64,000 nt of DNA, taken from Anaspis maculata (Eukaryota; Arthropoda; Insecta; Coleoptera; Scraptiidae). A program made the position numbers and the translations under genes. Numbering within the stretch: the first letter of the stretch is position 1; the number at the start of each line of letters is the position of its first letter. Below, in pieces: positions 57,015 to 64,000 of this stretch. The notes under the pieces were generated by a model. The model was not told the DNA's origin. It did not search any database and saw nothing but the letters and a program-made list of their open reading frames with translations. The DNA lies in assembly GCA_949128115.1 (NCBI GenBank), contig OX421966.1:51705416-51769415 (forward strand). The letters run 5' to 3'.

Positions 57015-57490
57015 TATACAGGATGTCGCATCAACAAAAAAAAGTTTTTTCCGACACCCTTTATTATAGCTTGTATTATATTATATTATAGCTTGTAAAA
57101 ATTATAGTTCCCAGTTTTGAAATCTACCGAAATAATTGTCCAAGAGAAGTTTTTCCCTTTCAAATTATCTCAAAGGGGAAGCTCCAGTATGGGGGTGGAT
57201 TCACGCGGTGATAAGATTGACCCCCGCCCCTCACTAGCCGGCTTATCTCTGGACCAATTTCAAAAAAGAAAACTGATTCTTGAAGGATCTTTGCTGAATT
57301 TTTCAAATTTGACAATAAAAATTTTCTAGATCCATAATGTACAGGATGTCGCAAAAAAATTATAGGTTATTGAAAAAAAATTCTCAAAATCGGTTTGATT
57401 GTGATCTTTCTATATTTTAAACTGTTACATTATTAATATTTTGACAGTGTGGGGGGGGGTCAAATCTCAACGTGAACACTCTGTACACTG
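57015..57490. repeat. Cluster of CAGGATGTCGC termini
   Basis: ATACAGGATGTCGCATCAAC (57016) and GTACAGGATGTCGCAAAAAA (57341) lie in the same direction, with a GACACCCTTTAT end at 57053 and AACACTCTGTACA at 57475. The block between them shares GATTGAC...CACTAGCC with 11660. These look like overlapping, partly deleted foldback copies. Confidence 0.55.
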
Positions 57491-59944
57491 TAGAATTTTC
57501 ATTGCTGTATTGACAAAAGACAAGATTTTACATGAGAAAACGTCGTTATTCCTACCGTGGAACCTCTCATCGCGGGCATCTGTCCCTGCAAAATTTCAAA
57601 GCGGATGTCGCTTGTTTACGACGAACCAAATTTTCACTTACTGAGAATCTGTCGTTATGATCATTGTCTTTTTTGTTTATCTTCGAAAAGAATTTCATAG
57701 AAATAATTCAATTGTAGCGGCTGACTGCTCAGTTATTTATAGTTCCCAGTTAGTTATTTTGTGGCTTCTGCTCTATGAACACTCTCACTGTGTTGAATTT
57801 CATTGCATTTGGTTGCATTTGGTTTATTGCAACACAAACAAAATTTGCTTAAGTACATTTTCCATTTTGTTTCGCCTATTTTTAAAAAACATATCTTTGG
57901 AATGAAAAGTTGCTATTCGTTTGAACGTTGCTTTCTTTTGTTCTTTGAATTGTTCCACAAGTTTCTTTTTTAGCTTGTGCCCTTGTGCTTCCAAGAATTC
58001 AAAGTGGCACTACGCGGTATGAAAAGTTCATGTTTTAAAAACATTGTTTCAAAAATCATTTCATGTCTTGGTACACGGCTTAATTGATGGAGCTTGATTA
58101 TTTTTTTATCTAGGCTTTTGCTTCATGAGTATTATCACTTGCCAAACATCGTATGCAGTCAAATATTTCCGAAGATAAAAACGATTGACGAAATTTGCAA
58201 CGCCCTTCAATTCAATTTTGTTTGGTACTCCTGATCGGCAGATCGCAGCCAAAAGCGCAAACCGCCAGAAACTATATCTCTTATATCAACCAAGTTTGTT
58301 GAGATACTCTTGCTTGAAACCAAATTTGGTTGGAATCCGTTCTGTACTTCTCGAGTTATCAAATGTCTTTGTATTTTTGACATTGACAAATGCCAGATAT
58401 AGGTCATGAGTTTTATTACGTTATTACATTGTTTTGAATGGACCATATTAATGATTCGCACTTTCCCCTTCCACTGATAATTTGTGAAAAGGTGAGTTCT
58501 TGGACGCATGCGCATTGCAGTAGATTCAAGAGTAGACACACGAATGAGAGATACGGGAGCTTTCATCGAGATTCAAGGAACATGTGGTTGTCTTTTTCTC
58601 CGACCTGCACTTGCACTTTGAACTCATAATATGTCCTGTAGAGTTCTTGCAGAGCTTGCAAATGAGCTTTCACATGTCAAAATCGTTGCGTAAAAATCTC
58701 ATGTCATTTTTCGACAGTACCATTTCCGTTTGAGAGGTCATGGTCAAAAGCGTATTTGCATCTTTCACCATAGACCCTACGTGCGTTATAGATTTCGATC
58801 GAGATTGATTCAACAGTTGAGAAATAACCCCCCCCCCCAAAAAAAAAACACGCACAGATCGACACGAAGAAAATTTTCTTTACTTCTGGCAGATTCTGAC
58901 GCTTTGGCATACGGGATTCTAAAAATCGAATGAAAATTCTCGATTTTTTTTGCAATAACCTTTTATCTGCGATGAGAGGTAAAAACACAACAATGGGAGC
59001 GTTGTTTTTCGGCTTGTCAGAAGATGGCGCCACATTTTTCACTCACGGCATCACATTTTCCTGCCGTCTACAAATCTTACCAAACAAATGAAAAGTGAAT
59101 ATGCCCACACGTGCGACGTGATATAACGTTTTGACGATTTAACGTGAGGCGTGCTGATTTATTCAAGACTGAGTATGTCTCAAATTTTGTCAAAATTAGC
59201 ACTGACAGCAATCGCCGAAGTCGAACTGTCGAACAATGAAGAATGATAGATCTGATAGATGATCGAATCTCAACTCAAGGCCGAGACTTCATTATACCTA
59301 CTTGATGTACTTACCTAGAATGCCACAGTGGTCAGGAAGCGGCAAATCGTGATTTCATATTGAAAAATCTGTTGTGGGTCGACACAAAACTTTCCCGGCG
59401 GTATCCAGAGACGTCAGTAATGATTTTGATCGAAGTGTCCCTTCGGGAGGGGGCGATTCGATTTGGAAATTGATGAAAAAATTCTATTTAGTCGAGCGTT
59501 TAGCAAGCATCCTGCATTCATTGTTGAGCGGACAGAAAAAATGACAGGTTAGGTCAGTTTTCCAGGGTGATGAAATGATCCAAAAGGTAGAACTAGGTAG
59601 CTAACTGTTGTGATATCTCAAAAATGCAATGCTGGTTCCTTATTGAAATTTTTGTTCCTACTTTAGATATGATGATGAAATTACAAAAACTTGATTGAAA
59701 ACTTTTACTGCATCTGTGTGTCAAATTTCGACTCTATATTTTCAATTTAGAGCTTGGGCAGACAAACCCAGACCCAATGTGCCTCCTGAGGGCTTCCGAT
59801 CAAAATCATCCACCCAAAGTCTAATCAGATCATTCCAGGCTGAACTTAGGCCTCCGTACCTGATTTCGATTCGATCGGATCAATAATTCGGTAATTATCG
59901 TGACAGAACCGCTTAATTTGTACGATCGCATGAGTGGTTTTATA
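57491..59944. other. Gene-poor stretch
   Basis: ORFs up to 119 codons (58207-58566, minus) have no recognised domain. A C9 run followed by A9 lies near 58830. No repeat of the window's families was recognised. Confidence 0.4.
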
Positions 59945-61115
59945 TTTTCAGGGGGAAAATTTCCGGGAAATTGGAGATAAATTATTGGAAAATGTTCAAG
60001 AACCAGTTATCTACTCTCTAAAAAAAATAATTCCAAGAAATCTGTTCACGGAATAAAAAGTTGGAAAATTTGCTGTTTTTCCAGAAAGGAAAACTCGGCA
60101 ACTGTTGATCCGATTTCGAAAATTTTTCCTCCAAAAATCAGCTCAATCTTTTCTCCAACTTTTATTCACAGCATGTCTGCACCTAAAATTGATATTTCGT
60201 GGGGCCTACCCACGAACCTGCATGTAGAAGTTTGCATTGCGTTTTTCTCAAATTCACGGAATGTGCAAATTTCATTTTGAAAAAATTACAGTCGGAAAAC
60301 CGGAACTGTGTCGACTTTGAAAATAGACCTGCACGACGCTCTATCCAATCTACTTTCGATATCAGTTGAAATTTTCCAAAAAAAGTTGATCCCCGAGCAG
60401 GAATAAATTTTTGAGTGAGTGAGAGTCCTGCTACAAAAGCGAGTCGTGCTGGCCGAAACACCGGCGAGAGCCCCTCCTGAGTGGCAACGGCCAGGAGAAA
60501 TTTTGAAAATTCATTACGTCCAACTGGAGAATGGTGGAAAACTGCAACTGCGGCTTCAATTTGGTTCTTTTGTTTTGTTGCTTCCTGCCAAATCTGATTC
60601 CAATCCATCAGATAGATTTTGAATAATTAATTGGTAAAGTTTTGAACTTTAACATTTTTTATTATTTGACAGATGACAGATAGGACAATGTTTTTAACTT
60701 TTCTGGATACAGTTTTTCAAGGGCTTTCAAATGACATATTGCAAGTTGAGTTTCGTGAGATATAGCTTCTGACATTTGATGATAGTGACAGTTGGGTTTG
60801 ACAGATGACAGCCAAAAACTAATGGGCTCTTTTCAGGAAACAACCATGTTTGTATACCAAATATCAAGTCGATCCAGTCAACGTTACGGCAGTTATCGTG
60901 GAAGATCACAGACAGACACACACACCCACATACACACACACATACACACACACACACATACACACACATATACACACAGACAGACATCATTCTGAAAATG
61001 GTCTTAATCGTCTTGGGGGACCTCAAAACGGATATATCCGGTGAAATCCCAAAACTTTTTTTCTGCACGATTACAATACTTTCCCTCCGTGTTCGTGGGG
61101 GGGCCGGGAAAGTAA
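59945..61115 (+). repeat. R1 noncoding repeat, copy 2, without foldback insertions
   Basis: Matches the four pieces of copy 1 in order, without the foldbacks. Tail: ATTACAATACTTTCCC, a G-rich loop, then GGGAAAGTAAAA, which forms a short hairpin. The (CA)n tract lies where copy 1 has ACAGACAGACATACG, so the microsatellite probably grew from a seed in the element. No conserved ORF. Confidence 0.8.
60905..60985 (+). repeat. (CA)n microsatellite
   Basis: About 80 bp of CACACACA and CATACACA units ending in CAGACAGACA. The overlapping minus-strand ORF rich in Cys-Val is a translation of this repeat. Confidence 0.95.
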
Positions 61116-62134
61116 AACTAAAAACTAATCACTCACTTTCGGTAATTTTCTTGAACTAATAAATACTGACCAAGACATGAATAATGCTTGTTCAATGGTT
61201 ATAAGAGATCTTAGCGCTATAAAAATATTGATAGAACCCTCTGCACTAAATTAGCAGAATTTTGTTGCAGCAAAAATTACTCCCAAGCATTCTCTCTCAA
61301 TTGTACTGTATTTTCTTTCTGCTTGATTCAGAGATCTACTGCGAAATGATCACGTCTGCTTTCTTACAATCCTCCTATAATTATGTTGACACTTGACTTG
61401 GCAGCATCTCAAGAGCAAAGTCATTGACGTTTTTGTTTTTTTCAAAAATTATCTTAGAAAATATTTATATTTTTTCAAATCTAAATAACTCACACCTTCA
61501 AGTGAAGAAAACCAAGACCAAGACCTGAATTCACTTTCTCTCGAAATTTTGACTTTGTCATTTTGCTCACTTTTTGATTCTCAACTTTTATGTCCTATTC
61601 ATACTTCGCTAGCTATTGGGGCAAACTTCGCTGATATCGGATGAGAAACCAAAATTTGGCGAGGCAAATAAAATAGTACCTACCTACATTTCGTTTTTCT
61701 ACACACCCATTGGCTGTGTATAGAAGCCGTTTGTAGGAACTTGTTTTCTTCAAGGAGTTCTTAATGTGCTATTTTTAATCCTAGTTTGTTCAAAACTGGT
61801 GATTTCAAGTTGTTTATTACCGCATAAGCCAATTTTATTTATGAAATTCTATCACACTGATATCAAACGAAAACCGAATCTATTTTTGTTTCGATAAAAA
61901 AGGCAATATGGCAATGAATCACTCAGTTGATTTACAGGCAGTTTTCTGATATCTCGTTATTGAAAATAAAAGATCCGCCTAATCACGAAAGCGGGCGAAT
62001 ACTACTTAGTCCTGTATGCTCAATAACAGGGCCCGTAATAGCAAAATGTTGTCGCATCATAAATGATTTAGTCGATTTATAAGTATAGAATTATTACCTA
62101 TGTCTAATTGGAGTATTATTATAGGCGCAGTGCA
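61116..62134. other. Unannotated stretch
   Basis: AT-rich, no credible ORF or repeat. Confidence 0.4.
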
Positions 62135-62161
62135 ATAATAATAATAATAATAATAATAATT
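62135..62161 (+). repeat. (TAA)n microsatellite
   Basis: Nine or so uninterrupted AAT/TAA units. Confidence 0.95.
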
Positions 62162-62324
62162 CAGTGAGTGTGTTTTGAAGTTATCATTTCAATATTCATA
62201 CATAATAATACCACTGGTAGTCCTTAAGATATGTTGACAGTTTTTGTGAGTTCGATACCAAGTGAGGGCAGCACTGGTTGCTGATGAGAACATATCCATT
62301 CCCGCGAAATTTGGATTGAATGTC

Positions 62325-62457
62325 ATTAGGTTTGTTCCATCAAGAGGTTTCAAACTAGTCAGAGCCAATAGGAATCGAGAAAACCAGTTTGCAAACTGAT
62401 TTGGTCGCTTCTCATTGGCTCTGACTAGTTTGACATATCTGATGGAACAAACCTAAT
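62325..62457. mobile_element. Palindromic MITE, AGGTTTGTTCCATC ends
   Basis: ATTAGGTTTGTTCCATCA pairs with TGATGGAACAAACCTAAT. Inner CAAACTAGTCAGAGCCAAT pairs with ATTGGCTCTGACTAGTTTG. About 130 bp. The AT-rich palindromic flank hides any target duplication. Confidence 0.88.
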
Positions 62458-62464
62458 AATAATA

Positions 62465-62870
62465 CACTGACGGATAAAATTAACGCACCACCAAAATTTT
62501 GACCCGAGTTTGAAGTCACATTTTTCCCGAACTACCCATCTGATTTGAATTATCCTTCCACCAGGTTGTAGCTTTATTCTTCAAGAATGTCACTGTGTAG
62601 CTCATCTTTGACTAACATTTAGTATTGGCAGTATACTGGTTGCTACAATAAAGGTGTTTTCTGTACTGTAAATTCGGGGCACCCTGTGGGAATTACCAGC
62701 AGCAACAGCAGGATAAACTCTGAAGACCAAATTCAAGTCTCAACCTTTCTTAACACATCTACGTTTGTTTTGTTTCAATATCTCAATTTTTAGGGAAAAT
62801 GAAACATTTTATTGCACACCATGTCTTTGTTGTCTTTTTGTTCGGTAAGACCGGGAGTATACCTCTCGGA
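62465..62870. mobile_element. Possible Tc1-like terminus and LINE-proximal DNA
   Basis: ACACTGACGGATAAAATTAACGCACC-type sequence at about 62465-62490 (first part ACACTGACGGATAAAATTAA) resembles Tc1-like terminal repeats. The rest up to the LINE frame is AT-rich, with a GGGCACCCTGTGGG string near 62677. No matching second terminus was found. Confidence 0.4.
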
Positions 62871-62872
62871 TT

Positions 62873-64000
62873 TTGATGGTCTTTTTTGCTGGTTGTATTG
62901 ATGACGATGACATAAATGCCAACTATGAAGCTAACATCAGTCAAGAGGAAATCGTGACAGCAATCAAGTCGATTCGTGTAGACACAGCACCTGGTCCAGA
63001 CAGGATACTGATGCGAGTTCTAAAATGTGGGAAAACAGCTGAAATTTTAACTGACATCGCTTCTTTCATCTCTAGAACTGGTTTCATACCAAACTGTCTT
63101 CACGAAGCTAGGACTGTTCTCATAGATAAAGGCGGTGATCAATCCAAAGCAAACAATTGGCGCCCTATTACGATATGCTCTGTGTTACGGAGAATTTTTG
63201 AAAAGGTGCTCGACAAAAGATTGAAGAAGTACATCTCATTTAATCATAACCAAAGAGGCTTTGTTAATACACCGGGAACTCACATCAATACGTGAATAAT
63301 CAATTCAATCTTGCAGACTTCAAAAAGAGAGAAACGAGATTGTTGCATTATGTACCTACCTAGATATTGAGAAAGCTTATGACAGTATCGGCCACCTACA
63401 CCTTCAAAAAATACTTGAATCATCACCAATACCAACAAAACTACGTCAGTTGCTATTCACTCTACAAAAAAATAATACAACCCAAATAGAAACCACAAAA
63501 GGGAAAACGAAGAAAATTATGCTGAATCGAGGTTTGATGCAAGGATCACCTCTTTCACCTGGTTTATATAATGCCTGCGTAGATCACATCTTGGATGAAC
63601 TATCTGAAGAGTCAGTTTCGGATGAGTTGGGTTTCAAAATCAAAAATGATATACCATCTGTTAGTGTGTTGGGGTTTGCCGACGATACCGTTTTAATTGG
63701 AAAGTCAAAAGAGGCAGCGTTGAGCCTTTATCAAACAACATTCCACCTATTCCAAGAACTTGGATTAAATCTTAACATAAACAAGACAAAGATTATAAAC
63801 GTGGTAAGAGGAAAATTAGTTTCAGAAGAAATAACCATCAACGGAGATAAAATAAAATCAATCGGCAATGGCGAGACGATTAAATATTTGGGCGTAAATT
63901 TCAACGATGAGATCAAAATTAACACAAATGAAATAATCAAGAAACTGGGGACAAACTGGACATTGTAGTGTGTCATCCACATCTAAAAGATGAGCAGAAA
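62873..64000 (+). pseudogene. Non-LTR retrotransposon reverse transcriptase, R2-like, frameshifted
   Basis: The first frame (62873-63295) has DTAPGPDRI, ARTVLIDKGGD and NNWRPITICSVLRRIFEK, the fingers and early palm blocks. A stop and frame change occur at about 63293-63320. The next frame has YLDIEKAYDSI (motif A, catalytic D), NRGLMQGSPLSPGLYN (motif B) and LGFADDTVLIG (FADD, motif C), and runs to about 63950. There the frame changes again into a thumb-like segment continuing past the window. The DKGGD and NWRPI style suits the R2/R4/NeSL group more than RTE or jockey. No endonuclease is in view; R2-type enzymes carry theirs at the C terminus, outside this window. Confidence 0.88.

Noticed and set aside
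58207..58566. 119-codon minus-strand ORF
   Set aside because: Overlaps another ORF in antisense and has no recognisable motif.
60727..61068. Cys/Val-rich 113-codon ORF resembling a secreted peptide
   Set aside because: It is the translation of the (CA)n microsatellite.

Overview
This is a eukaryotic nuclear window, AT-rich and repeat-dominated, most likely from an insect. The one clear host gene has short phase-matched introns and GT-AG borders. The mobile elements are typical insect classes: BEL/Pao LTR element, R2-like LINE, Tc1/mariner, hAT, tRNA-derived SINEs and many MITEs. Abundant short taggtacctacct-type strings would suit a hemipteran or lepidopteran, but the species cannot be named. 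There is no operon, CRISPR array or rRNA gene.

Host gene: a three-exon charybde/scylla (REDD1/DDIT4 family) gene lies on the minus strand at 9113-10046. It has a TATA box near 10210 and two LTR-like fragments just upstream. No other intact host gene was found. A decayed THAP zinc-finger reading frame (about 44010-44420, minus) and an unidentified 106-codon ORF (25175-25495) are the other protein-like traces outside recognised retroelements.

Layout: 0-3.4 kb holds foldback (long inverted repeat) elements; 5.9-6.2 kb two MITEs; 8.5-11.2 kb the charybde gene with LTR-like fragments on both sides; 11.75-12.43 kb a hAT MITE with an 8-bp target duplication; 15.6-16.9 kb nested foldbacks. A noncoding repeat (R1) at 17.2-25.1 kb is split by three foldback insertions totalling about 6.8 kb; a nearly uninterrupted copy lies at 59.9-61.1 kb. 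Then come a Tc1-like transposase relic (27.5 kb), a SINE (27.9 kb), a broken BEL/Pao element (33.0-37.2 kb, minus) carrying a MITE, a second SINE type (38.6 kb), a three-level nest (41.5-42.8 kb), the THAP-bearing inverted repeat (43.3-44.7 kb), a 3.08-kb hAT with three elements inside (44.9-48.0 kb), more foldbacks (48.7-51.1, 52.8-53.3, 53.8-54.4, 54.7-55.6 kb), a SINE with clear target duplication (56.1 kb) and a frameshifted LINE reverse transcriptase at the right edge.

The most striking signal is a family of palindromic elements bounded by TA|CAGGGTG...CACCCTG|TA. At eight junctions in five loci one palindrome sits inside another and shares its centre, with the flanking TA lying on the symmetry axis of the outer palindrome. 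Either these elements prefer palindrome centres as targets, or already nested half-elements were copied as inverted repeats.
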